Under the pieces are notes generated by a model. It saw only the letters and a program-made list of their open reading frames with translations, was not told the DNA's origin and made no database searches. Shown here piece by piece: positions 52,478 through 61,434 of a stretch of DNA of 64,000 bases (positions are counted from its first letter, which is position 1; every line of letters starts with the position of its first letter). Position numbers and translations under genes: made by a program. This stretch comes from MR-S7 sp000400995. Its GTDB lineage: Bacteria > Pseudomonadota > Gammaproteobacteria > Burkholderiales > Burkholderiaceae_C. The DNA lies in contig NZ_CP152342.1 of the NCBI RefSeq assembly GCF_045291395.1, positions 2,294,001-2,358,000 on the forward strand. The letters run 5' to 3'.

Positions 52478-53601
52478 ATCAGCCGCTCCAGCAGCCCCTG
52501 CCTGTCGCGCACGCCTAGGCGTTCGTATAACGCGCGGCGGTGGTAGACGACGGTGGGCTCGGCCACACCCATGCGCGCGGCGATCTGCGGCTCGCTCCAG
52601 CCGCGCGCGATCCAGTAGGCCAACTCAAGCTGGCGCGCGGGCAGCGTAAACGGCTCCAGTGCCTGCAGGAGCCGCGCGGCACGCGCCACGCGCTGCGTGA
52701 TGTGGATGGCGACGGCCTGGGCCTGGCCTGCTGCCGGCGCCAGTTGGGTGGCGCGCAAGGAAAACCAGCCCCCCGCGTTGCGCCACTCCATCTGCGGCAG
52801 CACCGGCCCCAAGTGGCCCGCCTCGCCCTGCCAAGCCCAATGCAGGCGTTGCAGCAGCAGTTGCAGCGCCAGGGGCAGTTGCCTTGCACCCGCGCCCGCA
52901 TGGTGCCAGCGCCAGCCGAAGGCCAGGGGCATGAGCCGCTCGGCCTCGGGCGAGATCCACAGCAGGCGACCCAGCGGCGTGGCGATGAGCAGGCCGCTTT
53001 CGGCCACCGCGCTGTCTTCGGCATCGAGCTCGCCGGGCTGCAGCAGGCGCGCCAGACAGGGCTCGAGTTGCGCGAGCACGGCGGTCTCCTGCCGCCCAAA
53101 CGGCGGCGCTGCGCCGTGGCGGTAGAGAAATAGCATTCCCAGGCCTAGGCTCTGCGGGGTGCGCAGCACCAGGCTCATCCAGTTCGATACCTGGGCGGGG
53201 CGCAGCACCACGTTGTAGTAGTCGCTCTTCAGCAGCGCGGCATACGGTACCTTGATGAGCTGCTCCAGCACATGCGGGCCGTGCTCGTGGCGCACCACGT
53301 CGCCGAAGCGGCGCAAACTGCGGTGGAACACTTGGCTTTCACTGGCCAGCATGCGCGGGTCGAAATAGTCGGGCATGGCGGCAGCGAGCGCGGGGTTCTC
53401 CAGGTGCGCCTGCAACTCGCCGTCGCTGCCCGGATAGAAATAGCCAGCCGAGTCGAAGCCGATGAGCCGGTGCAGTTGCTGCAGCACGGGCGCGATGCAT
53501 TGCGGCCCGTTGAAGTCCAGGCAAGCCATTTGGTGCAGGCGGGCGGCGGCCTGCTTTCTGTCGCTGCGGCGGGAGGGCGTATGCGGTACATATCTGTGCA
53601 T
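52474..53601 (-). CDS. LuxR-family regulator (copy A)
   Basis: 375 aa from ATG 53601 (MHRYVPHTPS). Core motifs as in B and C (CLDFNGPQCIAPVLQQLHR, DYFDPRMLASESQ) and helix-turn-helix LPARQLELAYWIARGWSEPQIAARMGVAEPTVVYHRR. The start is chosen to match copies B and C; a longer frame to 53676 lacks similarity. It is divergent from the sodC-like gene with 106 nt between, so shared regulation is likely. Confidence 0.9.
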   Translation of the reverse strand: MHRYVPHTPSRRSDRKQAAARLHQMACLDFNGPQCIAPVLQQLHRLIGFDSAGYFYPGSDGELQAHLENPALAAAMPDYFDPRMLASESQVFHRSLRRFGDVVRHEHGPHVLEQLIKVPYAALLKSDYYNVVLRPAQVSNWMSLVLRTPQSLGLGMLFLYRHGAAPPFGRQETAVLAQLEPCLARLLQPGELDAEDSAVAESGLLIATPLGRLLWISPEAERLMPLAFGWRWHHAGAGARQLPLALQLLLQRLHWAWQGEAGHLGPVLPQMEWRNAGGWFSLRATQLAPAAGQAQAVAIHITQRVARAARLLQALEPFTLPARQLELAYWIARGWSEPQIAARMGVAEPTVVYHRRALYERLGVRDRQGLLERLI

Positions 53602-53707
53602 CCCGGCACTGTGGCAAAGACGCGCCGCGAACGGCCCTATCCCGATGGGATAGGCTTTTTCGGGCGCCGAGTGCATACGCTGAAGGTTTTTACTCTACCG
53701 CCCTACC

Positions 53708-54220
53708 ATGCATCGCCTCATCCCCTGCCTCCTCCTGTGCGCCGCCGCCAGCGCCCAGGCCCAGACCACCGTGGCCCTCGACCTGGTGGACGCCACCGGC
53801 ACCACCCGCCCCGTGGGCACCGTGGCCCTGGCCGAATCACCCCACGGCCTGGTGCTCACCCCTGCGCTGCAGGGCCTGCCGCCGGGCCTGCATGGCTTCC
53901 ACGTGCACGACAAGGGCAGTTGCGCGCCCTCCGCGCAGGGCGTACCCGCAGGCGCGGCGGGTGGCCACTACGACCCACAGGGCACGGGCAGGCACGACAC
54001 GCCCTGGGGCGACGGGCACCTGGGCGATCTGCCCGCGCTCTACGTGGATGGTGAAGGCCGCGCCGCCATGCCCGTGCTGGCCCCGCGCCTGAAACTGGCC
54101 GACGTGGCGGGCCGCGCCCTGATGGTGCACGCGGGCGGCGACAACCATGCCGACCACCCCGCCCCACTGGGCGGCGGCGGCGCGCGCGTGGCCTGCGGCG
54201 TGATCGGAGGCACACGGTGA
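53708..54220 (+). CDS. sodC: Cu/Zn superoxide dismutase-like protein
   Basis: 170 aa. A signal peptide (LLCAAASAQA) is followed by the SodC fold. Metal ligands are present: GFHVHDKGSC (His pair), GGHYDPQG (bridging His/zinc), then GHLGDLPALYV and MVHAGGDNHADHP. The final GGGGARVACGVIG contains the disulphide Cys. It dismutes superoxide in the periplasm, or binds copper. The stop overlaps the next start (TGATG), so the pair is coupled. Confidence 0.9.
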   Translation: MHRLIPCLLLCAAASAQAQTTVALDLVDATGTTRPVGTVALAESPHGLVLTPALQGLPPGLHGFHVHDKGSCAPSAQGVPAGAAGGHYDPQGTGRHDTPWGDGHLGDLPALYVDGEGRAAMPVLAPRLKLADVAGRALMVHAGGDNHADHPAPLGGGGARVACGVIGGTR

Positions 54221-55083
54221 TGCGCCGCGCCCTGGCCGCGCTGCTGCTTGCCGGCCTGTGCACCGCGGCCCTAGCGGCCCGCGATCCGCAAGACTCCGAA
54301 GGCAGTGCCGAGCCGCCCGGCCTGCCGCGCTTCCCGGGCTTTCACATCGACAGCAGCCAGCACCGGGACTTCGGCGAGTTCCGCTTCACGACCACGCAGC
54401 GCGCGGTGGACGACCCCGAGGCGGGCGACGCCAAGGAGGGCCGCTACTGGTTCGCCGACTACATCCTCAACGACGGCGCACGTCAGCCCAGCGCGCTGGA
54501 GCTGGTGCGCAACCACGAGAACGCGGCCAAGCAGGCGAGCGGCGCGCTGGTTTTCCGCAGCCCCGCGAGCGGAGGGCAGCAAAGCGCGGTGTACCGGCTG
54601 GCACGCCCGGAAGGGGGCGAGCGCTGGGTGCAGATCGACATCCAGAACGACGGCTTTCGCTACCAGGTCCACCTGCTGGATGTGGGCGCGATGGCGCAGA
54701 CGCTGGAGTTCTCCACCGCGCAGATGCGGGACGCCCTGCGCCAGGGCGGGCGGGTGGCGCTGCACGGCATTCTGTTCGAGACGGGCAAGGCGACGATCCG
54801 GCCCGAATCCAAGCCACAGCTCGACGAAGTGGCGGCGCTGTTGAAGCAGGATGGTGCGCTCAAGCTCATGGTGGAGGGCCACACCGACAACACAGGCCAG
54901 CCCCAGGCCAACCTGCAGCTCTCGCGCCGCCGCGCCGAGGCCGTGGTGCAGCACCTCACGGCCCAAGGCGTGGCCCCCGCGCGCCTGCGCGCCGAGGGCT
55001 GGGGCGATGGCGCGCCCGTGGCCGCCAACCGCACCGAGCAAGGCCGGGCGCAGAATCGGCGCGTGGTGCTGGTGCGATTTTGA
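54220..55083 (+). CDS. OmpA-family outer-membrane protein
   Basis: 287 aa. Signal peptide LLLAGLCTAALA, a variable about 140-aa domain of unknown fold, then the OmpA peptidoglycan-binding domain with ILFETGKATIRPESKPQLDEVA and MVEGHTDNTG, NLQLSRRRAEAVVQHL and GWGDGAPVAANRTEQGRAQNRRVVL. It probably anchors the envelope and follows sodC in one operon. Confidence 0.9.
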   Translation: MRRALAALLLAGLCTAALAARDPQDSEGSAEPPGLPRFPGFHIDSSQHRDFGEFRFTTTQRAVDDPEAGDAKEGRYWFADYILNDGARQPSALELVRNHENAAKQASGALVFRSPASGGQQSAVYRLARPEGGERWVQIDIQNDGFRYQVHLLDVGAMAQTLEFSTAQMRDALRQGGRVALHGILFETGKATIRPESKPQLDEVAALLKQDGALKLMVEGHTDNTGQPQANLQLSRRRAEAVVQHLTAQGVAPARLRAEGWGDGAPVAANRTEQGRAQNRRVVLVRF

Positions 55084-55087
55084 CCAC

Positions 55088-55225
55088 TTAAGGCTCACTA
55101 AGAAGGGTAAGATCCACTACAACGCTTGTGCTTCGCTGCAGCGGCACCACGCGCACCATCGCCGCATGAGGCGCCAAGCGCAAGCTGTCGTGGCGCAGCA
55201 CACGGATCCTCCTGAGCGGCGTCAT
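55088..55225 (-). CDS. Small ORF in the gap between OmpA gene and relaxase
   Basis: 45 aa from ATG 55225: MTPLRRIRVLRHDSLRLAPHA..., ending VVVDLTLLSEP with TAA at 55090-55088. Codon use resembles its surroundings. GGAG lies just upstream at CTGGAG. The surrounding 535-bp gap holds another short frame (55239-55421); both could be remnants of a gene disrupted by cargo insertion. Confidence 0.35.
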   Translation of the reverse strand: MTPLRRIRVLRHDSLRLAPHAAMVRVVPLQRSTSVVVDLTLLSEP

Positions 55226-55618
55226 CTCCAGCACACCATCATTCACCCTGCTCGTGGTGTACTGCTACAGCGTAAGCTGTGCCTTTGTCTGCAAGCGCCT
55301 GCCCGACGGCGCTTGCCTCCGCGCGCGGCGCGCTTGCATCGTTCACAGCAACGATCACCTCGTCTTTTAGAGAGGCGATGTTGAACAGCGCCGGAGCTGC
55401 CCCGCCAGCAGAAACCGGCATAGCTAGGAGGGAGAACGCCTGAAAGCAGCTTTTCTCGAAAGGAACGTGGAGAAATTTTCCACAGCACGAAGAAAATGCC
55501 TCGCCTCCCCCTGGCTTGGGGATGTGCGGTGGTCTCCTTTTGCTACGCTTGGGCTTTCATCGCTGCAGTGTTTTGAAGGAATGGCAGCACCGGCACCTCG
55601 GCTGTCTTCTCGTTGCAG
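55226..55618. other. Gap at the cargo/relaxase junction without clear gene
   Basis: Short minus-strand frames are open here, e.g. 55239-55421 reading MPVSAGGAAPALFNIASLKD and ending AVHHEQGE. It has protein-like composition but no strong start. It is probably remnant sequence left at the insertion site of the cargo, before the relaxase stop at 55619. Confidence 0.45.
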
Positions 55619-57597
55619 TCAGAAAATGTTGGGGCCACGCTGCCGTCCGATCTCCCATGAAACTCCACCACCGCGTACCGTAGCAGTGAGGCGCTGCCCC
55701 AGCCGTTGCTCGATGACCGGCTTCCACGGTACGAGGCTGAAACCCTTGCCGTCGTCGAGCATGGCGTAGCGCCCGCTGGCAAGCATGACGCTGCGGCGAT
55801 AGATGCCTGCCACGCGCTGACCGTCAGCCACCGGGCGATGCTCCAGGCCGGTTTCGGCGGCGATGTCCTTGGCGGCCTGCGCCAGTTCCCGGTTGCGCAG
55901 CGTGCCCAGCAGGTTGCGGGCGAGGATCACGCGCTGCCCGCGCCGTTCGGCCAAGCCCTGTTCCGCCAGGAAATCGGCGCGCTGCTGTAGCGCCTGTTTG
56001 GCCTCGCTGCCAAAGCCCAGGTCGCCCAGGCCCTGGCCACCGCCGATCAACTGCTGATCCAGCCAGGTGGCACCGATCACGCGCGTTTGCCGCTCGATGG
56101 GTAGGTGGGATTTCAACTCCACCGCCACGCCGCCCAGGCGCTGCGCATCGTACTGGCGGCCACGCTCGGGCAGGTCATCGGGCACCTTCCATAGCCCCTC
56201 GGCCACACGCTCCACGATGCCGGCGCGGCGCAGGGCTTCAAGGCGGCGGACATGGACCGCCACCACTTCCTGCGGATCGCGGCCCTCCTTAGCCTGGCCT
56301 TGCGCGATGGCGAGGTGATGGTCGGTGCGGTACAGGCCATTGCTTGCCAATGCGGCAATGGTCTTGTCTGCCGTGCGCACCTCGGCGGAGCCATTCACCT
56401 CGACCACCGCGCCCATGGGGTACTGCTCCAGCTCTGTCCTGGCCGGCAGCGCCACGTAGTGGGCCTTGCCGTCGATGCCATCGACCACCAGATAACCCCG
56501 GTCGTACAGCTCGTCGGCCAGTCCCTTTCCCGCCACGCGGCCGATGATGGAGTGCCCGTCCTCGCCCGGCTGGAACACGGCCAGGTCACGCGGCTTGCCG
56601 CCCATCGCGCGCTGCATGGTGCGGATGATGTCGCCGCGCTCGCCCATGGCCCGCAGGGTCGGCTCGGCTTCGGCATGCACGGCCCAGGTGCCGGGCTGAG
56701 TTTCCGTCGCCAGGCCCATGCGCTGCAAGCGCTGCAGGCGGCCCACCAGTAGCAGGCGCTGGCGTTGCAGCTTGGGAGCGTCGAAGCATTCGACCTTGAG
56801 CAGGCCGTCCACGGCTTCGCGATGCAAGGTGCGATCCAGGCTGGTCCAGCGCTCCTGTTCCACCTCGCGGGCCAGCGTGCGCTGGATCTCCAACTCAGTG
56901 CGCGGCCCCAGCCACTCGGTGGCCAGTTCCATCGCCCGCTCGCGCATGCCGCGGGTGATGTACTCCTGCGAGATGATGAGATCCTTGCCGGTGTCGTCCT
57001 TGCCGCGCAGCACCACATGGGTGTGCGGGTTGTCGGTATTCCAGTGATCGACCGCCACCCAGTCCAGCCGGGTGCCCAGGTCGGCCTCCATGCGCTGCAT
57101 CAGGTGGCGGGTGTAGGTGCGCAGGTCTTCGAGCTGCTCCGCGTCCTCGGGCGAGACGATGAAGCGGAACTGGTGGCGATCTCCCCTGCCCCGCTCCTCG
57201 AAGGCGGCCGTGTCCGCCTCGTCGGTGATGGCGCCATAGGCGCGGCCCTGTCCCCCTGGCGGTCCACGCCTTCGCGCTCGATGTAGCGCAGGTGCTGCAC
57301 CGTGGATTTACCGCTGGCCTGCTGCAAATACACCAGCCGCACCTTGACCGTGGCCCGGCGTGAAAACGCCGTCAGCGACTGGCCAGTGAAGCGCGCCGCC
57401 GTATGCCCGCGCCCCAGGCGCGAGCCGGGCGCCTTGCCACTGGTTTTGCCGCCATATTTGCGCCTGCTGCCCGTAGTACCGGCGGCCTTGCTGGTCTGGC
57501 GCAGCACTTGCGCAATGAAAGTGTCGCCGCGCTGCTTCGGCTTGCCTGGCCGCACGCGGAAGCGGTCATCGCCATCTGGGTTTCCGCGCTGGCTCAT
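55619..57597 (-). pseudogene. Relaxase (MobP/VirD2-like, DUF3363) with a G-run frameshift
   Basis: Starting at ATG 57597 (MSQRGNPDGDD), the frame reads a relaxase N-terminus and derails after IEREGVDRQG at a C run on the plus strand (57252-57256). Adding one base restores GQGRAYGAITDEADTAAF... and leads into the long second frame (from 57100), including the metal motif DHWNTDNPHTHVVLRG and a DUF3363-type C-terminal half to 55619. Without repair it is two broken parts of 162 and 493 aa. Conjugative function would depend on whether the indel is real. Confidence 0.85.
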
Positions 57598-58045
57598 GAT
57601 GTAGCCCCCGCCAAGCCCATCGCGCCCGAGCGGATGCGGCACACGGCGGGCCCAATGCCCGCAAGGTCTTGGCGCCATTGGCGGCACGAAGCCTCCCTAT
57701 GGCGCGTGCCGCGCCACACCCACGTGCAGACTGGCCTTGCGCGCACCCTGGTGCCGCGCCCTTCAATCTTGCCTTGCATCCCTGCCTCCCGCATCCGCTC
57801 CCGGCAGAGCCGCCCCGGCGCCGCTGCTGCGTGCGCAGCCAGCGCGCCGGGGAACGCGCGGACACACGCGACGAAAGCCGCAGGCCAGGCGCGTTCAAGG
57901 CAAGATGCCTGCACGTGAGAATGCAGTGCGAAGTGCGGCGCGGATGCACCCGCACTGCACGCGCAAATGCACACGGACATCCACCGGAGCGACACGCCCG
58001 ATAGCACGACGGAATGCATGTTGGTGTGCATCAAATCGGCAGCGG
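57598..58045. other. Region between traF and relaxase, possible oriT
   Basis: A minus-strand frame (57594-58067) spans the gap and overlaps both neighbours, but its Cys/Arg-rich sequence looks like a shadow. A single copy of the repA-type iteron (CACGCCCGATAGCACGA, 57993-58009) lies here, with a short inverted repeat near 58013-58030. The relaxase gene's upstream gap is the usual home of oriT. No nic site was identified. Confidence 0.45.
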
Positions 58046-58573
58046 TCATGGGCGCCTCTCCAGCCACACCGGGCGCGCAACGCCGATCACGGTGGCTGCG
58101 CTGACCGGCCCGAAATACCGGCTGTCGAACGACGCCGGGTTGGTGCTACTCAGCAGGAACAGCTCGCCCGGCTCCAAGCGGCGGCAATGCGGCCAGGATG
58201 GCAGCGTGCGGCCCAACCGATCGGCAGCCAGGACGGTGGCCACCGGCACGCCGTCGATCCACACCAGCGCATCGAACACGCACACGTGCTGCGGCGCGAC
58301 GGCGCCCACACGCTTGAGCAGCGGCACGCGCGCGGGCAGGTAGCCGCGCTGCGCAGCGAGCGCGGCGGCTTCTGGCGGCAGCGTGGTCAGAACGATGGCA
58401 CCAACGTGTAGCGCATCGGCAGGCCCGATGCGGTACCAGCCGACCGGAACACTGTCGGACGGGTTGTAGACCAGGCGCGGCAGCGGCTGCACGAAGGCCA
58501 CCCAAGCAAGCGCCGCGAGGCCGCAGGCGGACAGGCCCGCCAGCACGAGGCGAGAGCGAGGACGGGCGATCAT
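58046..58573 (-). CDS. traF: TraF-type signal peptidase/pilin-processing protein
   Basis: 175 aa. One N-terminal membrane helix (LVLAGLSACGLAALAWVAF), the serine box NPSDSVPVGWYRI (catalytic Ser) and Lys in PLLKRVGAV, then FLLSSTNPASFDSRYFGPV. This is a peptidase S26/TraF fold that cuts and may cyclise TrbC pilin. Start 58573 overlaps the upstream gene by four nt. Confidence 0.93.
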   Translation of the reverse strand: MIARPRSRLVLAGLSACGLAALAWVAFVQPLPRLVYNPSDSVPVGWYRIGPADALHVGAIVLTTLPPEAAALAAQRGYLPARVPLLKRVGAVAPQHVCVFDALVWIDGVPVATVLAADRLGRTLPSWPHCRRLEPGELFLLSSTNPASFDSRYFGPVSAATVIGVARPVWLERRP

Positions 58574-59046
58574 GACAGCGCCCTCCCGGCCTGCCAGGCG
58601 GTATGCCGCTCGGCGCTGTATTCGGGCAGAGGCAGGCGCGCCGCGAGCCGGTTGGCGAGCGTGCGCCAGTACGCAGGCGAAGCGGCGGACGGCGCGATGC
58701 CCAGCGCCTCGATAGCGTCGATGCGCTCCAGCACAGCGCGCACATTCTTGTCGCCCCCCGCGTGCAGCAGCAGGCGCGCTCCAGGCCGCACGCCGGGAAT
58801 GCGCTGCGCAGCGTCCAGCAGCGTGCAAGCCTGCAGCACCATGAGCTGCCAGCGGAACGTGCCGAAGTCGTTGGACTGCCAGCGGATGCGGCAGAACACG
58901 GCGCCCGGCAGGAACATGGCAAGGCTACGCCAGCGGTCGAGCCGCAGCGTGCGTGCCGGTTCGCCAAAGCGCAGGTAGAGCTTGAAACGTTGTTCAACGT
59001 AGGCCAGCGAAACGCGCGTCAGCGGCGTTGCAGCGGATGCGTTCAT
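58570..59046 (-). CDS. DUF2840 protein
   Basis: 158 aa, soluble: VSLAYVEQRFKLYLRFGEPARTLRLDRWRSLAMF and RIRWQSNDFGTFRWQLMVLQA, the DUF2840 signature. It is a constant member of Tn4371-like elements next to traF and parA, function unknown. The ATG overlaps the upstream small gene by four nt. Confidence 0.9.
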   Translation of the reverse strand: MNASAATPLTRVSLAYVEQRFKLYLRFGEPARTLRLDRWRSLAMFLPGAVFCRIRWQSNDFGTFRWQLMVLQACTLLDAAQRIPGVRPGARLLLHAGGDKNVRAVLERIDAIEALGIAPSAASPAYWRTLANRLAARLPLPEYSAERHTAWQAGRALS

Positions 59047-59315
59047 GGCTTGTTCTCCGGAAACTCCCGCTCTAGCAGCGCGCGCAGCAGGTCGGCCACG
59101 GTCACGCCTTGCGTGAAGGCCGATACCTTGATGCGCGAGCGCATGGCGGGCGTGATGTCGAGGGTCAGGCGGGCCGTGTAGAGGTCGCCCTTGTTCAGCG
59201 CAGCGGCGTCGCCCTGGCGAATCCACGCCTCAGCGTGCGGATTCGCCGGCGGACGCGCACCGATGCCGACGCGCTTGACAGCGCGTTTGCTGCTGGGTGA
59301 TGGCTTTTCGGTCAT
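59043..59315 (-). CDS. Small RHH-like protein, probable ParA partner
   Basis: 90 aa. A basic N-terminus (SPSSKRAVKRVGIGARPP), then LYTARLTLDITPAMRSRIKVSAFTQGVTVADLLR, which has the shape of a ribbon-helix-helix DNA-binding fold. It overlaps parA by four nt, so it likely supplies the DNA-binding side of a partition system. Not a named family. Confidence 0.7.
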   Translation of the reverse strand: MTEKPSPSSKRAVKRVGIGARPPANPHAEAWIRQGDAAALNKGDLYTARLTLDITPAMRSRIKVSAFTQGVTVADLLRALLEREFPENKP

Positions 59316-59950
59316 GACGGCCACCGCAGCAGTTCGTCCACCAGCGCCGTGATTTCGCGCGCGGCTGCGCTGTCGGGCGCCGTCTCGCGTGCGAGCCGGC
59401 CAGCGGCCACGCTGTCGGCGAACACGATGCGCTGGCGCACTTCCGAGCGCAGCGCAGGCAGCGGCTGCTCGGCCAACGCGCCGCGTGCCTCCCGCCCGAT
59501 CACGGTGGTGCTGACGCGCCGGTTGATGACGAAGGCCGCGCGCAACGCAGGCCGGAACACCTGCGCTTCGCGGATCAGCGCCACCATCTCGGCGCTGGCC
59601 CACAGGTCGTAGGGGCTGGGCTGTACCGGGATCAGCGCCCGCTCGGCCGCCAGCAGCGCGGAACGCGCCAGGGCCGCGATCCTGGGCGGCCCATCAATGA
59701 CGACGTGATCGGCCCGCCTGGCGAGTTCTGGCGCTTCCTGGTGCAGCGTTTCGCGTGCGAGGCCCACGGCGCTGAACAGCCTTGGCAAGCCTTGCTGGCT
59801 GCGGCGCTGCGTCCAGTCCAGCGATGACCCCTGCGGGTCGGCATCCAGCAGGATGACCGATGCCCCGCGCATCGCCAGCTCGCCGGCGATGTGGGTGGCG
59901 AGCGTGGTCTTGCCCACGCCGCCTTTCTGGTTGAGCAGCGCGACGATCAT
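59312..59950 (-). CDS. parA: ParA-family partition ATPase
   Basis: 212 aa. Deviant Walker A NQKGGVGKTTLATHIA near the N-terminus, Walker B ILLDADPQGSSLDW and VVIDGPPR. It moves or positions the element's circular or replicating form. ATG 59950 starts at MIVALLNQ; a longer frame lacks similarity. Confidence 0.93.
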   Translation of the reverse strand: MIVALLNQKGGVGKTTLATHIAGELAMRGASVILLDADPQGSSLDWTQRRSQQGLPRLFSAVGLARETLHQEAPELARRADHVVIDGPPRIAALARSALLAAERALIPVQPSPYDLWASAEMVALIREAQVFRPALRAAFVINRRVSTTVIGREARGALAEQPLPALRSEVRQRIVFADSVAAGRLARETAPDSAAAREITALVDELLRWPS

Positions 59951-60112
59951 GGCCTGGCCCTCCGAGTTGGAAGACCGGGGCCGCGCGCGCTGCGGCCGTG
60001 CCGCTGGCCGCTTATCCACCGGGGCGCGGCGCTCTTACCAGTTATGGTATTTGGAGTTAATACGTTATAGGCGCCCGAAACCCGCGCCAGCATTGGCCTC
60101 GCGGCCCATAGC

Positions 60113-60177
60113 CACGCCTGATAGCACGAGGGTTCCACGCCCGATAGCACGAGACCCCGCACGCCTGATAGCACGAG
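60113..60177. repeat. Three iterons downstream of repA, upstream of parA
   Basis: Direct repeats of CACGCCYGATAGCACGAG at 60113-60130, 60136-60153 and 60160-60177, spaced 23-24 bp, i.e. on one DNA face. They lie between the repA stop and parA, flanked by an AT-richer segment (60040-60070). This is a likely replication origin or partition site. A fourth copy is at 57993-58009. Confidence 0.8.
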
Positions 60178-60200
60178 CCCGTCCACAGGCTTTGCCCCTG

Positions 60201-61034
60201 TTATCCCCGTGCCGTGGGCGGCACGGGCCGGAAGGTGAGCAACTCGGCTCCGCTGCCCGCCATGCGCTGGATACCCAGCCGGTAGCCCGGCAGCGACTGC
60301 CGCGCGACCAGCGTGCGCAGGTCGCAGGCGAAGTCGGCAGGCTTGGCGGTGCTGCCCGACTTGCGATGCAGCGCCCGGAAGTCGAACCACCAGCCCGACT
60401 CCTGCCGCCCACCGTGCTTGCGCACCAGCCGATACAGCCAGCGCTCGATCCCGCCCGTCAGCCGGAAGTACGCAGGGTCTATCGTCAGCACCAAGGCAGC
60501 GTCCATCACCCCGCCATAGAACCAGTCCGGCAGGATCAGCTCCAGCCCCAGGGGCGTGCCCTTGGCATCGGCCAGCTCCTTCCACTCGTTGATCCACGAG
60601 AAGCGGTGCAGCCGCCTGCCGGTCGTCTCCCGGATGGATGTGGCCACGGTCGTGGATTGCAGGCGATCCAAGGCCGCTTTGAGGCGCTGGTAGTCGCGCA
60701 AGCCCGTACCGCGCCCGATGAAGCGCAGGATCTCGTAGGGCCGCACCTGCATCAGCCGCGACGGGCGCAAGCCCGCGTCGCGCGCTTCCACGATCTGCGA
60801 GGCCGCCCAGATCAGGATGTCCGCATCCCAGATGGTGGCAATGCCATGCTCGGCCGTACCCTCCACGCGGATCGTCACGCCGCTGGCGCGGAAGTCGATC
60901 GGCGCCGTGCGCCGCGACTTCGCCAGCGAGAAGAACGGAAAGGCCATCAAGTCCTGGCTGTCGCGCGGCGCCATCTCGCCCGGCAGGGCGCGGAACAGGT
61001 CGAGCTGTTCGCGCTCCTGCGAGGGGTTGGACAT
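60201..61034 (-). CDS. repA: RepA replication initiator
   Basis: 277 aa. RPA-type initiator: MAFPFFSLAKSRRTAPIDF, HGIATIWDADILIWAASQI, and the core GRGTGLRDYQRLKAALDRLQSTTVATSIRE. FSWINEWKE and LPDWFYGGVM are typical. ATG 61034 (MSNPSQER) chosen; a GTG 12 nt upstream is possible. It presumably binds the nearby iterons and allows replication of the excised element. Confidence 0.93.
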   Translation of the reverse strand: MSNPSQEREQLDLFRALPGEMAPRDSQDLMAFPFFSLAKSRRTAPIDFRASGVTIRVEGTAEHGIATIWDADILIWAASQIVEARDAGLRPSRLMQVRPYEILRFIGRGTGLRDYQRLKAALDRLQSTTVATSIRETTGRRLHRFSWINEWKELADAKGTPLGLELILPDWFYGGVMDAALVLTIDPAYFRLTGGIERWLYRLVRKHGGRQESGWWFDFRALHRKSGSTAKPADFACDLRTLVARQSLPGYRLGIQRMAGSGAELLTFRPVPPTARG

Positions 61035-61060
61035 GGCGAAGGCCACCCGCGCACCGCCGG

Positions 61061-61351
61061 TCAGCGCGCACGGCTGTCCGCCGCATGGTGCTCGGCGTAC
61101 TCGGGGTCGGACGTGCTCTCGAAGCTGCGCTCGGCGGCCCAGGCATCGAGGTCGGCCACGGCGTACATGACGCGGCGGCCGAACTTGCGGAACTTGGGGC
61201 CGCCACCCAGTACGCGCTGCTTTTCCAGCGTGCGCGGCGACAGCCGCAGGTAGTCTGCGGCTTCGTCGTTGGTGAGATAGCGCTGCGGCTGCGCTGCAGC
61301 GGTCGATGTGGGAGCGAGAGCGGCGGCAGGCCGCAAGGGAGCGGGACGCAT
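61061..61351 (-). CDS. Helix-turn-helix (excisionase/AlpA-like) protein
   Basis: 96 aa. Core YLTNDEAADYLRLSPRTLEKQRVLGGGPKFRKFGRRVMYAVADLDAWAAE is the MerR/excisionase-type fold. GGAGG lies 9 nt upstream of ATG 61351. It is 26 nt upstream of repA and probably regulates it or excision. Confidence 0.9.
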   Translation of the reverse strand: MRPAPLRPAAALAPTSTAAAQPQRYLTNDEAADYLRLSPRTLEKQRVLGGGPKFRKFGRRVMYAVADLDAWAAERSFESTSDPEYAEHHAADSRAR

Positions 61352-61434
61352 GACAGAAACCTCCATGGCTTTCAAAGCTCCGGCCACACAGCGCAACCGG
61401 ATGGAGGCAGTCTCAGAAAACGAAGCCCTCTTGC

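Noticed and set aside
57594..58067. 157-aa frame between traF and the relaxase
   Set aside because: Overlaps both neighbours, Cys/Arg-rich and without family. The gap is better explained by oriT or promoter sequence.
59853..61253. 466-aa plus-strand frame over parA/repA
   Set aside because: Shadow of well-supported minus-strand parA, repA and regulator genes.
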